The translations under genes and the position numbers were made by a program. The notes under the pieces were generated by a model. It saw only the letters and a program-made list of their open reading frames with translations. It searched no databases and was not told the origin of the DNA. Shown here one piece after another: positions 1 through 8,692 of a DNA stretch of 64,000 bases (position 1 is the first letter of the stretch; every line of letters starts with the position of its first letter). This stretch comes from an uncultured Flavobacteriaceae bacterium (GTDB lineage: Bacteria; Bacteroidota; Bacteroidia; Flavobacteriales; Flavobacteriaceae), in the NCBI GenBank assembly GCA_947503005.1, contig CANNCA010000006.1:62001-126000 (forward strand), given 5' to 3'.

Positions 1-232
1 CTTTTATTTCCGTTAAGGCAAGTTTTTCGACTAAATAGGGGTAGGAGACGAGAATAAGACCCAACCCCAAAGAATCCTTTAAAATATTGGTAAAGCCTGA
101 GCTAATGCTCGAGACTGTATCCATCACCTTATATTTCTGATTCTTGACAAAATACCCATAAACAATTTCAACTACCAAAAGCAGTATAAAAAACGGAATT
201 GCATACAAAAGTGCTTTAGCATAGGTCTCCAT
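1..232 (-). CDS. Sterol desaturase / fatty acid hydroxylase family protein, N-terminal fragment
   Basis: The gene runs off the left edge of the window, so only about 77 N-terminal residues are visible. They begin METYAKALLYAIPFFILLLV, a membrane segment, followed by a polar stretch and a second hydrophobic segment (DSLGLGLILVSYPYLVE). This layout matches the N-terminus of bacterial ERG3-type sterol desaturase/fatty acid hydroxylase proteins, integral membrane di-iron enzymes that hydroxylate or desaturate lipids. The histidine-rich iron-binding motifs would lie in the missing part, so activity cannot be judged. The ATG is at 232; the next minus-strand gene upstream ends 15 bases away at 248, so cotranscription is possible. 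The family call is recognition by N-terminal resemblance only. Confidence 0.55.
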   Translation of the reverse strand, partial: METYAKALLYAIPFFILLLVVEIVYGYFVKNQKYKVMDTVSSISSGFTNILKDSLGLGLILVSYPYLVEKLALTEIK

Positions 233-247
233 TTTACAACTGTCTTA

Positions 248-838
248 TTAATTCGGACCTACCATGATATGTGCACGGTGCGTGCCGGGGTCCATCAACC
301 ATGGCATTCCCTTAGCATGGGGCTTCAATGGAAGACCTGTAGATTCTGAGGTAGCAAATGGTGTATAGATAACATACCTGAACTGACCATCACCTAAAGT
401 ACCTTTTGTTTTGTCGTAAGTTTCTTCAGTACCGTAGAAAATATACATCATGCTTGGTGCTTCGGGCATTTTTAATTTTCCGGAGGCTACTTCTTCTCCA
501 CGAATTTTTCTGATTTCCATGGTTTCTTTTACCTCCTTCTTTAATTCACGACCTCGTTTCATAAACGGGTCTAATTCTTTGAAATAGCAGGAAACACTGA
601 TTCCGTCATTATACGGATTGTCAGCAAGACAAACCAAATCATTGGTTCCCTCACGTAATACCACGATTTCACCATCCTCATTAAAACCATAAACCATCGC
701 CCCTTCCTTTTTGTCGTCAGGAGCTGGCAATAACGCTGTTTTAATCTGTATGTCCTTGGACATGATTTCAGGTTTTTTTTCCTGAGCACAACCGGAAAAT
801 ATAGATAACACCAATGTGGCTAGCAATAGATTTTTCAT
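248..838 (-). CDS. Putative lipoprotein of unknown function
   Basis: This 196-residue protein starts with a lipoprotein signal peptide ending in the lipobox LSIFSGC (Cys17), so it is probably lipid-anchored and, lacking an obvious retention signal, may face either membrane. The rest is soluble. The C-terminal half contains MMYIFYGTEETYDKTKGTLG and a HRAHIMVGPN tail, which I cannot assign to a named domain. It lies between the flavodoxin-fold oxidoreductase gene (46-base gap) and the sterol-desaturase-like gene, all on the minus strand, so a shared transcript is plausible. I do not recognise a function. Confidence 0.75.
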   Translation of the reverse strand: MKNLLLATLVLSIFSGCAQEKKPEIMSKDIQIKTALLPAPDDKKEGAMVYGFNEDGEIVVLREGTNDLVCLADNPYNDGISVSCYFKELDPFMKRGRELKKEVKETMEIRKIRGEEVASGKLKMPEAPSMMYIFYGTEETYDKTKGTLGDGQFRYVIYTPFATSESTGLPLKPHAKGMPWLMDPGTHRAHIMVGPN

Positions 839-884
839 GTTCGAGTTCTTTTTCTAAAGATAGCAAATTCCGGAAAAAGAAGAT

Positions 885-1460
885 TTATCGATTTTGAAAA
901 CCTAACTTCTCCACTTTTTGCAGCCATTTGTTCCTAAAACTTTCCTTTGATAACCGTATGGGACCAATGGATGTGATGCGTACTTTCTTGACACCTACAA
1001 AATTAAGGGTCAATCGTTTCATCGCGACATGACTTGGTCTATTGTTAATCCATCGGTAATACCAAGTAGGTTGATCCATTGTACAGATGATACGAGAGGT
1101 TTTTCCGGTCAAGTTTTTATCCCACCAGACGGAGCCTTCTCTTTTTTCGAATGCAAAACCCGGAAGCAACACTCTATCTAAAAAGCCCTTCATCAATGCA
1201 GGAACCGAACCCCACCATACAGGATAAATCCAAACAATATGATCTGCCCATTTGATACTTTCTTGGGCTTTTAATAAATCGGCTTCAAGTTCAGTGCGTT
1301 TTCGATAACCGTATTGCAAGTTGGGATTAAAGTATAGTTCGCCAATATTTATTTCCTTAACCTCAGCACCAGAATTAACAGCTCCCTTTTTATAGGATGC
1401 GGCTAATGCGTAGTTGTAGCTTTCTTTATCAGGATGACCATTGATAAGTAATATCTTCAT
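885..1460 (-). CDS. NAD(P)H-dependent flavodoxin-fold oxidoreductase
   Basis: The 191-residue protein belongs to the NQO1/MdaB/KefF-type quinone reductase family: cytoplasmic FMN- or FAD-binding enzymes that reduce quinones and other electrophiles by two electrons. The N-terminus ILLINGHPDKESYNYALA matches the family flavin-phosphate loop (NGHPxxxSxN), and the segment WADHIVWIYPVWWGSVPALM with FLDRVLLPGFAF matches the family's central substrate/flavin region. Length is typical. It is 18 bases downstream of a small membrane protein gene and next to a Crp-type regulator, suggesting a stress-responsive minus-strand cluster. The exact substrate cannot be read from sequence. Confidence 0.85.
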   Translation of the reverse strand: MKILLINGHPDKESYNYALAASYKKGAVNSGAEVKEINIGELYFNPNLQYGYRKRTELEADLLKAQESIKWADHIVWIYPVWWGSVPALMKGFLDRVLLPGFAFEKREGSVWWDKNLTGKTSRIICTMDQPTWYYRWINNRPSHVAMKRLTLNFVGVKKVRITSIGPIRLSKESFRNKWLQKVEKLGFQNR

Positions 1461-1478
1461 AAGAATTGTGTTTTAAAA

Positions 1479-1871
1479 TCAAGAGTTGCCCCAAAAAATA
1501 AGTCCCGAAATAGCTAGCATCAACAACCATTGCCACATCTTGAAATAGATATTCTGAAACTTTTTAGAAATGATTAGGCTCACCAAAAATGCAATTCCGT
1601 AGCCCAAAAAATAAAGTGCAAGAAGGTTAAGTAGAAGCTTGGTGTCCTTAACATAATCTGTAAAATTAATTAAAGTCAAACCTATTGAAGCAAATAAGAA
1701 GTCAACGGAAACAATGTGAAATGCCCCACGACTCATCGTCCAGAATATTCGAAGCCTTTTTGGATTGTCGGCTTCTGGTTCTATCTCCCGAAGATTTTGG
1801 TCGCCACCAAATGTGTGGATGACAAAAGTGAATAAGACTATGACGTTGGCTATAATTAGTATTGTATTCAT
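1479..1871 (-). CDS. Small multi-pass membrane protein, unknown function
   Basis: About 130 residues with four predicted membrane segments: residues about 3-19 (ILIIANVIVLFTFVIHTF), a segment near 50-66, one near 78-98 (LLLNLLALYFLGYGIAFLV) and a C-terminal one ending in WQWLLMLAISGLIFWG. I chose the ATG at 1871 over an in-frame TTG at 1886 because the sequence between them is only a basic leader (MVKKK). It lies between the Crp-type regulator and the flavodoxin-fold reductase on the same strand. No catalytic motif is visible. Confidence 0.65.
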   Translation of the reverse strand: MNTILIIANVIVLFTFVIHTFGGDQNLREIEPEADNPKRLRIFWTMSRGAFHIVSVDFLFASIGLTLINFTDYVKDTKLLLNLLALYFLGYGIAFLVSLIISKKFQNIYFKMWQWLLMLAISGLIFWGNS

Positions 1872-1923
1872 CTTCTTTTTTACCAAAGTTAACTTGGCGG
1901 AAGAAGATTTCCTTTGATATAAA

Positions 1924-2502
1924 TCAAATTCCGTTATTGGAATTTCGAATTCGGCTCAAGGTCTCTTGTGTAATACCTAAATAGGATGCAATATCGCCAA
2001 GAGGTGCCCGTAATTCGATTTGAGGATATTTTTCAAGCAGGCTATGATAGCGCTCTTTTGATGTTTTAAATTGTAAGGATACAATACGTTGTTGTAGTTG
2101 AAGCATTGTTTTCGTGGTGCTCATTCGAGCCAATCTTTCAAAATCATGATATTTATCGCAGAGCATTTCAATATCTTTAAGTTGCAAAACCATAAAGGTC
2201 GAGTCCTCTAAAATTTCTATGTAATGTTGACTAGGAACACCAAGAAAAAAACTGACAATTGAAGAGATGAAATCGTTCTCAAATGCAAACCAATCGGTAA
2301 TGGTTTTTCCATCCATTAGATAGTAAGCCCTTGCACCGCCATGAGCTACGAAGTATAATTCATACGAATAGTCTCCTTCTTTAACCAAAATATCACCCTT
2401 ATTGACTTTACGTATTTGCCCCAGCTTTTTAACATCGTTTCTTGCTTCAGCAGATAGTATGCCATATTGAGCGACTATAGAATCTATGATTTCATTCATC
2501 AT
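1924..2502 (-). CDS. Crp/Fnr-family transcriptional regulator
   Basis: 192 residues with an N-terminal cyclic-nucleotide-binding-like beta barrel (about 20-120; GDILVKEGDYSYELYFVAHG resembles the family core) and a short C-terminal winged helix, PLGDIASYLGITQETLSRIR, which is the DNA-recognition helix-turn-helix typical of Bacteroidota Crp/Fnr members. The arginine/glutamate pocket of a true cAMP receptor is not evident, so the ligand is unknown. The ATG overlaps the stop of the upstream acetyltransferase by an ATGA junction, so the two are translationally coupled. It probably controls the neighbouring membrane protein/reductase genes; this is inferred from position only. Confidence 0.85.
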   Translation of the reverse strand: MMNEIIDSIVAQYGILSAEARNDVKKLGQIRKVNKGDILVKEGDYSYELYFVAHGGARAYYLMDGKTITDWFAFENDFISSIVSFFLGVPSQHYIEILEDSTFMVLQLKDIEMLCDKYHDFERLARMSTTKTMLQLQQRIVSLQFKTSKERYHSLLEKYPQIELRAPLGDIASYLGITQETLSRIRNSNNGI

Positions 2503-3017
2503 TCTTGGTCAAGTTTTATTTCAAAAAGGCATACATCAGCATCATTATAATGAATGGGGAGCTTATCTGAGTTTTGCAATCGCACGATACCCAAGAAATC
2601 AAATCCGCATTTCGAATAATGCTTGATTAGTTTTTGATTATTACCACAAGTATCCATACGGATGAATTTCTTTTGGTTGGATTTTGCATATCCCCTAGCC
2701 CACTTTACAATTTCAGTTACAAAGTATCGCCCACGAAAATCAGGATTTGTTGCTATTCTATGGATGTAGATGGATGGGTCTTTATTCCGTTCTTCCCAGA
2801 TTTGTGGGTCTGTAAAAGTAATAGCCCAAACACAGGCTATTTGATTATCAATGACTATTTTAAACTGTCGTTGTTCTTGAATTTCGGTTTCGACCAAATG
2901 CTGTTCAAATGTTGGCCAGGTATTTTCAGGAAACGTTATTTTTTGGAATTCGGTCGCCAAACCATATAGACGGAAGATTTCATCAATATCTTTTGAAGCA
3001 CTATTACGGATTTTCAA
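2499..3017 (-). CDS. GNAT-family N-acetyltransferase
   Basis: 172 residues with the GNAT acetyl-CoA-binding signature in IATNPDFRGRYFVTEIVKWA (R/Q-x-x-G-x-A/G loop, here RGRYF) followed by a beta strand/helix ending in KHYSKCGFDFLG, the typical motif B. It transfers an acetyl group from acetyl-CoA to an unidentified amine. The only sensible start is a TTG at 3017; no in-frame ATG is near, and the frame is closed by a stop a few codons further upstream. Its stop overlaps the Crp-type regulator start by four bases, so the two genes form a coupled pair. Confidence 0.8.
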   Translation of the reverse strand: MKIRNSASKDIDEIFRLYGLATEFQKITFPENTWPTFEQHLVETEIQEQRQFKIVIDNQIACVWAITFTDPQIWEERNKDPSIYIHRIATNPDFRGRYFVTEIVKWARGYAKSNQKKFIRMDTCGNNQKLIKHYSKCGFDFLGIVRLQNSDKLPIHYNDADVCLFEIKLDQE

Positions 3018-3051
3018 AACCTCAATATTTGAGAGCTAATCTAGGAAAATT

Positions 3052-3240
3052 TTAGTCGTTCGAACTTCCTAGGCGTTTAATCAGGCCCATACCGGAGAAG
3101 AAGAAAATAGCTCCTAAAATGCCGTAGACCGCAAGAATCTTAAATTCGCCCGAACCATTTACATATAAAATCGCCGTATAGATAAGGCCTCCAATGCCTA
3201 ATAGAGTAAGAACTAAACCGAGTATTTTTTTAATATCCAT
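3052..3240 (-). CDS. Small two-helix membrane protein
   Basis: A 62-residue protein when started at the ATG at 3240 (MDIKKILGLVLTLLGIGGLI). An upstream in-frame start at 3273 would add eleven residues that do not look like part of the fold. Two hydrophobic helices (about 5-23 and 35-53) flank a short loop containing NGSGEFK, and the tail is KRLGSSND. Similar short proteins are common in flavobacteria, but I know no function. It is a stand-alone minus-strand gene between the acetyltransferase and another small membrane protein gene. Confidence 0.7.
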   Translation of the reverse strand: MDIKKILGLVLTLLGIGGLIYTAILYVNGSGEFKILAVYGILGAIFFFSGMGLIKRLGSSND

Positions 3241-3295
3241 GGGTCTAAAATAAACATTTTTTTGCTTTATCAAATGGCAATATCCCCTGTGATAG

Positions 3296-3694
3296 TTATG
3301 TCCGTTTCAAGCTTGCCTTGAATTCAAGAAAAATTACAACACCAACAATCAGAATTTCAACTACAAAATAACCCACACCAAAAAAAGTTAGTTTTTCATA
3401 ATGATACATTACCAAACCGAGGGTCACCAAGCAATATAACGAATTGGCAATCGCGATACCTTTAAGGTAGGGACTCCAATTATCCTTCAAAAAAAAGTAA
3501 CATCCAAAAGAATAAAGTATAAAGAAGCCTGGTACCAAAGCTAAAATGATCAGTACGTTCAAAGGCATTCCAAAAATAGGTTCAAACTTAGCCAAAACCA
3601 TACTCAAGAAAAATGCGGAAACCCAGGCACCCAAACCATCAACAAAAAAAAGTTGTTTGGGGTTGGAGGTTAGTCTCTGAAGTGGTGATGCCAT
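3296..3694 (-). CDS. Four-helix membrane protein, unknown function
   Basis: 132 residues with four hydrophobic segments spanning roughly 22-36, 43-66, 77-96 and 104-124. The N-terminal portion FFVDGLGAWVSAFFLSMVLA and a central YFFLKDNWSPYLKGIAIANS are conserved-looking features of a small flavobacterial membrane family that I cannot name. The ATG at 3694 is clear. It lies 81 bases downstream of the valS stop on the same strand. Confidence 0.65.
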   Translation of the reverse strand: MASPLQRLTSNPKQLFFVDGLGAWVSAFFLSMVLAKFEPIFGMPLNVLIILALVPGFFILYSFGCYFFLKDNWSPYLKGIAIANSLYCLVTLGLVMYHYEKLTFFGVGYFVVEILIVGVVIFLEFKASLKRT

Positions 3695-3775
3695 ATTTAA
3701 AAATACTAAAGCTATAACACTAAATCATGGCTATTATAAATTAATTCCTAATTCGGTATTCCAAAAAAGAATATT

Positions 3776-6406
3776 TCAGGACAAACTAGCCAAACTCTTC
3801 TCTAAAGTTTCAATCTTCGCCTCGGCATCCGATTGCTTTTTTCGTTCCATCTCGATTACCTTTTCAGGTGCATTATTTACGAAACGCTCGTTGGAAAGCT
3901 TCTTTTGTACCGAAGTCAAAAAGCCTTTGGTGTATTTTAACTCTTCCTGAATTTTGGCAATTTCAGCTTCTATATCTATTGCTCCACTTATGGGAATAAA
4001 GTATTCGTTCGATTTTACACGAAAAGATAAAGCACCATCCACTTTTTCATTAACATAAGAGACTTCGGAAACATTAGTCAATTTTTGAATCACGGTATCC
4101 CAATCTTTAGAGACCTTTTCTTCATTCAAGACCGAAACTTCCAAAGCCTCTTTCATCGGAATATTCTTTTCTTTGCGTATGGTCCTAATACCCGAAATCA
4201 CACTGTCCGCAAATTCAAAACCTGAAATCAATTCGGTATTCGTCGTGCCGACCTCTGGCCATTTGGCAATTATCAACGCTTCTTCTGGAGCCCTTTCTGC
4301 AATGTGCTGCCAAACCTCTTCAGTTAAGAAAGGCATGAAAGGGTGAAGTAGTTTCAAATTTTGCTCCAATTGATGTATTACAGCATCGAATGTTATTTTG
4401 TCAATAGGCTGCTGGTATGCTGGTTTGATTATTTCCAACAATGAAGAACTATAATCATCCCAAACCAATTTATAAATTGCCATTAAAGCGTCTGAAATTC
4501 GATATTTACTAAAATGGTCTTCAATTTCGGCCAAGGTTTGGTTGAATTTGGACTGATACCACGCAATTCCCAATTTCGACGCTTCAGGTTGGGGCAAATC
4601 AGCTACCTCCCACCCTTTTACCAAACGGAAGCCGTTCCATATTTTATTGGCGAAATTCTTGCCTTGTTGACATAAATCTTCATCGAACATCAAATCGTTT
4701 CCAGCAGCGGAACTCAACAACAATCCGACTCGAACTCCGTCAGCCCCATATTGTTCTATCAATTCTAGGGCATCAGGGGAATTGCCCAATGACTTTGACA
4801 TTTTTCGACGTTGCTTGTCGCGCACCAAACCTGTAAAATAGACATGTTCAAAAGGTCTTTCATCACGTAACTCATATCCCGCAATAATCATTCGGGCCAC
4901 CCAAAAGAAAATAATATCCGGACCCGTAACCAAATCATTGGTTGGGTAATAATAATTTACTTCTTCATTATCCGGATTTAAAACGCCATTAAAAACGCTC
5001 ATCGGCCACAGCCATGACGAGAACCAGGTGTCTAGGACATCTTCGTCTTGACTCAAGTTGTCCGTTGTCAGTTGTTGGTTGTTTGACTTTTCTTTGGCTA
5101 AAGTCAACGCTTCTACTAAACTTTCAGCAACTACAAAATCGTCTTGGCCGTCACCGAAATAGTAGGCAGGAATTTGTTGCCCCCACCATAGTTGCCTCGA
5201 GATATTCCAATCGCGAATGTTTTCCATCCAATGGCGATAGGTGTTTTCGAATTTTTTTGGAAAAAACTTGATGTCATCGGTTTTCAAAACTCCCTTTATG
5301 GCCGGTTTCACCAAGTCTTCCATCTTTAAGAACCACTGATCGGACAATCGTGGTTCGATAACTGCTTTGGTACGTTCCGAGGTACCGACTTTGTTCATAT
5401 ACTGTTCCGTTTTGACCAAAAAACCTTTTTCTTCTAGTTCCTTGGAAATCTCCTTTCGAACCACAAAACGATCTTTTCCTTCATAGTGTATTCCGAAGGA
5501 ATTCAAAGTCGCATCCGCATTAAAAATATCAATGGTCTCCAACAGGTGTTTATCTCCCAACGCCTTGTCATTGATATCATGGGCAGGCGTAACTTTCAAA
5601 CACCCCGTACCGAATTCAATATCTACATACTCATCTTCAATAATAGGAATGACGCGATTACAAATAGGAACAATCGCTTTTTTACCCTTCAAGTGGCGAA
5701 AACGCTCATCATTTGGGTTGATACAGATAGCGGTATCGCCCAAAATTGTTTCCGGCCGGGTTGTGGCAATGATTACTTTTTCATCAGAATCCTCTATTTG
5801 ATATGATAAATAGTATAAAAGACCCTGTTTTTCCTCATAAACTACTTCCTCATCCGACAAAGTGGTTTGGGCTTCTGGATCCCAATTTACCATACGGTGG
5901 CCCCTATAAATCAATCCTTTGTTGAACAAATCGACAAAAACTTTGATAACGCTAGCATAGCGTTCGTCATCCATGGTAAAAGCAGTACGGTCCCAATCAC
6001 AAGAACAGCCCAATTTTTTTAGCTGTTCTAGGATTACTCCACCATACTTATCGGTCCATTCCCAGGCATGCTTTAAAAACTCATCTCGGGTCAAATCTGA
6101 CTTATTGACACCCTCTTCCTTTAATTTGGCAACAACTTTGGCCTCAGTGGCAATCGATGCGTGGTCCATTCCAGGTACCCAACAGGCATTTTTACCCATC
6201 ATACGGGCCCTTCGAGTTAATAAATCCTGAATAGTATTATTTAGCATATGGCCCATATGCAGTACTCCCGTCACGTTTGGAGGTGGAATGACAATGGTAT
6301 AGGGTTCTCTTTCATCCGGTTCGGAATGAAAGTATTTATGCTCCATCCAGTAGTCGTACCAGCGGTTCTCCGCTATTTGGGGGTCATATTTAGAAGGAAT
6401 TTCCAT
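3776..6406 (-). CDS. valS: Valyl-tRNA synthetase
   Basis: This 876-residue cytoplasmic class I aminoacyl-tRNA synthetase attaches valine to tRNA-Val and edits mischarged threonine. The HIGH box is HMGH at residues 50-53 within PPNVTGVLHMGHMLNN, and the KMSKS box is present near residue 534 (RRKMSKSLGNSPDALE). The CP1 editing domain lies between (ATTRPETILGDTAICINP around 215-232). An anticodon-binding domain follows (HPFMPFLTEEVWQ), and the C-terminal 70 residues form the tRNA-binding coiled coil (EAEIAKIQEELKYTKGFL). Length is normal for a bacterial ValRS. The gene is monocistronic-looking, divergent from the DUF1573 gene. Confidence 0.98.
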   Translation of the reverse strand: MEIPSKYDPQIAENRWYDYWMEHKYFHSEPDEREPYTIVIPPPNVTGVLHMGHMLNNTIQDLLTRRARMMGKNACWVPGMDHASIATEAKVVAKLKEEGVNKSDLTRDEFLKHAWEWTDKYGGVILEQLKKLGCSCDWDRTAFTMDDERYASVIKVFVDLFNKGLIYRGHRMVNWDPEAQTTLSDEEVVYEEKQGLLYYLSYQIEDSDEKVIIATTRPETILGDTAICINPNDERFRHLKGKKAIVPICNRVIPIIEDEYVDIEFGTGCLKVTPAHDINDKALGDKHLLETIDIFNADATLNSFGIHYEGKDRFVVRKEISKELEEKGFLVKTEQYMNKVGTSERTKAVIEPRLSDQWFLKMEDLVKPAIKGVLKTDDIKFFPKKFENTYRHWMENIRDWNISRQLWWGQQIPAYYFGDGQDDFVVAESLVEALTLAKEKSNNQQLTTDNLSQDEDVLDTWFSSWLWPMSVFNGVLNPDNEEVNYYYPTNDLVTGPDIIFFWVARMIIAGYELRDERPFEHVYFTGLVRDKQRRKMSKSLGNSPDALELIEQYGADGVRVGLLLSSAAGNDLMFDEDLCQQGKNFANKIWNGFRLVKGWEVADLPQPEASKLGIAWYQSKFNQTLAEIEDHFSKYRISDALMAIYKLVWDDYSSSLLEIIKPAYQQPIDKITFDAVIHQLEQNLKLLHPFMPFLTEEVWQHIAERAPEEALIIAKWPEVGTTNTELISGFEFADSVISGIRTIRKEKNIPMKEALEVSVLNEEKVSKDWDTVIQKLTNVSEVSYVNEKVDGALSFRVKSNEYFIPISGAIDIEAEIAKIQEELKYTKGFLTSVQKKLSNERFVNNAPEKVIEMERKKQSDAEAKIETLEKSLASLS

Positions 6407-6552
6407 GTTTTTGGAACAGTTTTTGGTTAAGCAAGGCGGGTGTACATAAAACCACCCAAAAATGAATGTTAAATAATCGGATTTCTTTGATTTTTCAACG
6501 GAATACGAATACGAAACAAAAATAAGTAACGTTAGTAGATAACAAAAGAATT

Positions 6553-6582
6553 TTGGAGGTTCATTAAAAACATTTACTTTTG
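6553..6582 (+). promoter_or_regulatory. Bacteroidota-type sigma promoter (TTG-N19-TACTTTTG)
   Basis: A TTG at 6553-6555 and the octamer TACTTTTG at 6575-6582 are separated by exactly 19 bases, matching the known Bacteroidota housekeeping promoter consensus (TTG, 19-21 bases, TAnnTTTG). The predicted transcription start is near 6588, giving a leader of under 20 bases to the DUF1573 start codon at 6606. This is the clearest promoter I found in the window. Confidence 0.7.
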
Positions 6583-6605
6583 AAATTCACCCAAAACTAA
6601 AAATC

Positions 6606-6992
6606 ATGAAGAAAATAGTACTTGTATTATTTGTAGGCCTTATGGGCATGAGCTTAACCGCACAGGAGACGGCTGCAAAAATCGAATTCAAAACAGAAAC
6701 CGTAGACTACGGAGAAATCGAGAAAGGTGCAGACGGCGTTCGTGTTTTTGAGTTTACAAATACGGGCAATGCGCCACTAATTATTAGTAAAGTAAGTTCT
6801 AGCTGTGGATGTACTATCCCCAAGAAGCCTGAAGAGCCTATTATGCCTGGTAAAACTGGAGAAATTCAGGTAAAATACGATACCAACAGAGTTGGTCCGA
6901 TCAGAAAAGCCATCACGGTAATATCTAACGCAGATACACCTACGAAGGTTTTGAAAATTAAAGGAGAAATCAAAGCTGCCGAGGGTAAGTAA
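6606..6992 (+). CDS. Secreted DUF1573 domain protein
   Basis: 128 residues with a Sec signal peptide (residues 1-19, ending SLTAQ) and one DUF1573 domain, an immunoglobulin-like beta sandwich: VDYGEIEKGADGVRVFEFTN, the cysteine motif SSSCGCTIPKK, and IQVKYDTNRVGPIRKAITV. DUF1573 proteins are abundant exported proteins in Bacteroidota; their molecular role is unknown, although the fold suggests a binding or structural role in the periplasm. A good promoter lies just upstream and an intrinsic terminator follows at 7016-7046, so it is a single-gene unit. Confidence 0.92.
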   Translation: MKKIVLVLFVGLMGMSLTAQETAAKIEFKTETVDYGEIEKGADGVRVFEFTNTGNAPLIISKVSSSCGCTIPKKPEEPIMPGKTGEIQVKYDTNRVGPIRKAITVISNADTPTKVLKIKGEIKAAEGK

Positions 6993-7015
6993 AACCTTAT
7001 TCAGCGAAATAATAG

Positions 7016-7046
7016 AAACCCTGATAGGCAACTGTCAGGGTTTTTT
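7016..7046 (+). terminator. Intrinsic terminator of the DUF1573 gene
   Basis: The arms AAACCCTGA (7016-7024) and TCAGGGTTT (7035-7043) form a perfect 9-bp stem with a 10-base loop, and the T run continues to 7046. It lies 24 bases after the stop codon. Confidence 0.85.
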
Positions 7047-7055
7047 GTTGGTAGG

Positions 7056-7207
7056 AAGTCCTCCCCTAGCGCCTCTGAGGGAGGGAGACTTATTTCTAGG
7101 TGAATTCAATTGATTATCGAAAAAATAAGAATTCGAGGCTTACCGCCACCCATAAAAAAGTCAAAAAAGAATTCCCTCCCCTTTGGGGAGGATTAGAGAG
7201 GGGACTT
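7056..7207. repeat. Pair of inverted, self-complementary intergenic repeat elements
   Basis: Two C/G-rich imperfect palindromes face each other: one at about 7056-7092 (AAGTCCTCCCCTAG ... GAGGGAGGGAGACTT) and one at about 7167-7207, which read on the minus strand begins AAGTCCCCTCTCTAAT and ends GGGGAGGGAATTCTT. They share ends and internal pyrimidine/purine tracts and are separated by about 75 bases of AT-rich DNA. The composition is unlike its surroundings. They lie between the DUF1573 terminator and the 3' end of the aspartyl protease gene. Short elements of this look are dispersed in flavobacterial intergenic DNA; copy number here is not knowable from one window. Confidence 0.5.
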
Positions 7208-8559
7208 TAAGGTTTTTCAAACATATCTTTCAAAACAAAGGTAAAGGCTAGATCTGAATCGAAGCGCTCTATTACCACGCGTATACGCTTGCCTTTCTTC
7301 TCATTAAGCATTTGAAATACTTCTTGAAGTTTATAACTATGAATACTTTTGCCATTCACCGCTAATATCACATCACCTTCTTTCAAACCCGCCTCCTCAG
7401 CAGGGCTACCGGCGCGAATTCCAGAAACTATAATTTCAGGCACCAGACTCAACCGAGTTGTGTTTTCCATTAAAATTTGCACGTTGCCGAAGGTATCTTC
7501 CTTTTCCGTTACCAGTCCGCTAGGGTTTGCAAGTCTTTCAGCCACATAGCGCACCCCATCATGCTGCAAATCGATGCCGCTGAAATTATATTGAAATGGG
7601 GCCTTGAAATTTCCATTCTTTCGCAACGTGATTATTTGATTGCGATAATCGAAGATTATATTAAAACGTTTAAGAACCTCCCCTCCCAGACTTCCATTTC
7701 TATTTCCTAAATTTTTGATGGCATTGAACGATACCTTGTCAGGAAATGCAGCTTTTGCATTTTTTAGGGCGAAATCACCAAGCTTCATACTTTTGACGCG
7801 TGTACGTTTACCATATACGTCACCACCTAATCCCCTTCCTAGAAAATCCACATAAAAATTTTCCGGAATCTGAATATCCTCATTTTCCAGAAGCCATATG
7901 GCATCGCTACTGCCCGTATCCAATAACATTCTGACGGAAACACTTTCATCATCTTTCAAAAAGACTTCCCCATCCACATAGGCCTTCTTTCGAATTAAGG
8001 TCAGTGGTAATTCTTGGTTTTTGTTGTTTTTTTTATACCTATAAAACTCGGGGTCATGAAACTTAATGTTTCGAGAGGAATAATTCATTTCTACCACAAA
8101 ATCGCGAAAAACGTCATAGCCGATAATTCCGTGTATAGGGATTCCCAAAGATGGAGAAAAATTCAAGGATTTATCCAAAACAACATACAAGCGCTGTGAT
8201 TTGTTTTGGATACTTCCTAGTTTAAAAGAGTTATTCCTTGATCGCAGTGCTTGAATCGGCTCACCTTCTCCAAGGCCTTGTATGGTTATTTCGGATACTT
8301 CATTTATTTGAATAGAATCTTTATCCGATAAATTAAAGAGTATAGGGGTGCTTACCCCAGTATCCAAAACAAAAGACAAGGGTGTACCGTTAACTTCAAT
8401 TGGAACTATGACCAAATTGTTAATGAGCTGAAATTTTACTTTTTCATGCTTTTGACCATGTGGCAAACCAAAAGTCTGCCCCAACCCGAATAGCGGCAAA
8501 ACCAGTAGAAAAAAGACTATAACGAATTGTTTTTTAATCATTGGTAACAGCTTAAGCAT
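7207..8559 (-). CDS. Secreted two-lobed aspartyl protease with C-terminal PDZ domain
   Basis: 450 residues. A signal peptide (ending near FGLGQ, residue 28) precedes two retropepsin-like halves, each with a catalytic triplet: DTG at 66-68 (FVLDTGVST) and DTG at 214-216 (MLLDTGSSD). A PDZ domain follows at about 375-440 (IRAGSPAEEAGLKEGDVILA), which would recognise substrate C-termini. This organisation (gag-asp-like protease plus PDZ) is common in Bacteroidota, where the enzyme should act in the periplasm; natural substrates are unknown. The ATG at 8559 or the one at 8541 could start it; both leave a signal peptide intact. It stands alone between convergent and divergent neighbours. Confidence 0.88.
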   Translation of the reverse strand: MLKLLPMIKKQFVIVFFLLVLPLFGLGQTFGLPHGQKHEKVKFQLINNLVIVPIEVNGTPLSFVLDTGVSTPILFNLSDKDSIQINEVSEITIQGLGEGEPIQALRSRNNSFKLGSIQNKSQRLYVVLDKSLNFSPSLGIPIHGIIGYDVFRDFVVEMNYSSRNIKFHDPEFYRYKKNNKNQELPLTLIRKKAYVDGEVFLKDDESVSVRMLLDTGSSDAIWLLENEDIQIPENFYVDFLGRGLGGDVYGKRTRVKSMKLGDFALKNAKAAFPDKVSFNAIKNLGNRNGSLGGEVLKRFNIIFDYRNQIITLRKNGNFKAPFQYNFSGIDLQHDGVRYVAERLANPSGLVTEKEDTFGNVQILMENTTRLSLVPEIIVSGIRAGSPAEEAGLKEGDVILAVNGKSIHSYKLQEVFQMLNEKKGKRIRVVIERFDSDLAFTFVLKDMFEKP

Positions 8560-8692
8560 AAAACAGCTACAATAAGTTACAATTTTTGACTGTAATCCAC
8601 ATTAATTTAACAAAGTTTGGGATGGATTAAATAAAATGATCGATTATTGGTTTGTCCATTTCTATTACCGATTTTTGCCTAAAACAATACAA

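Noticed and set aside
3018-3051. An upstream start for the acetyltransferase at 3017
   Set aside because: The frame upstream meets a stop within a few codons and offers no ATG/GTG; TTG at 3017 remains best.
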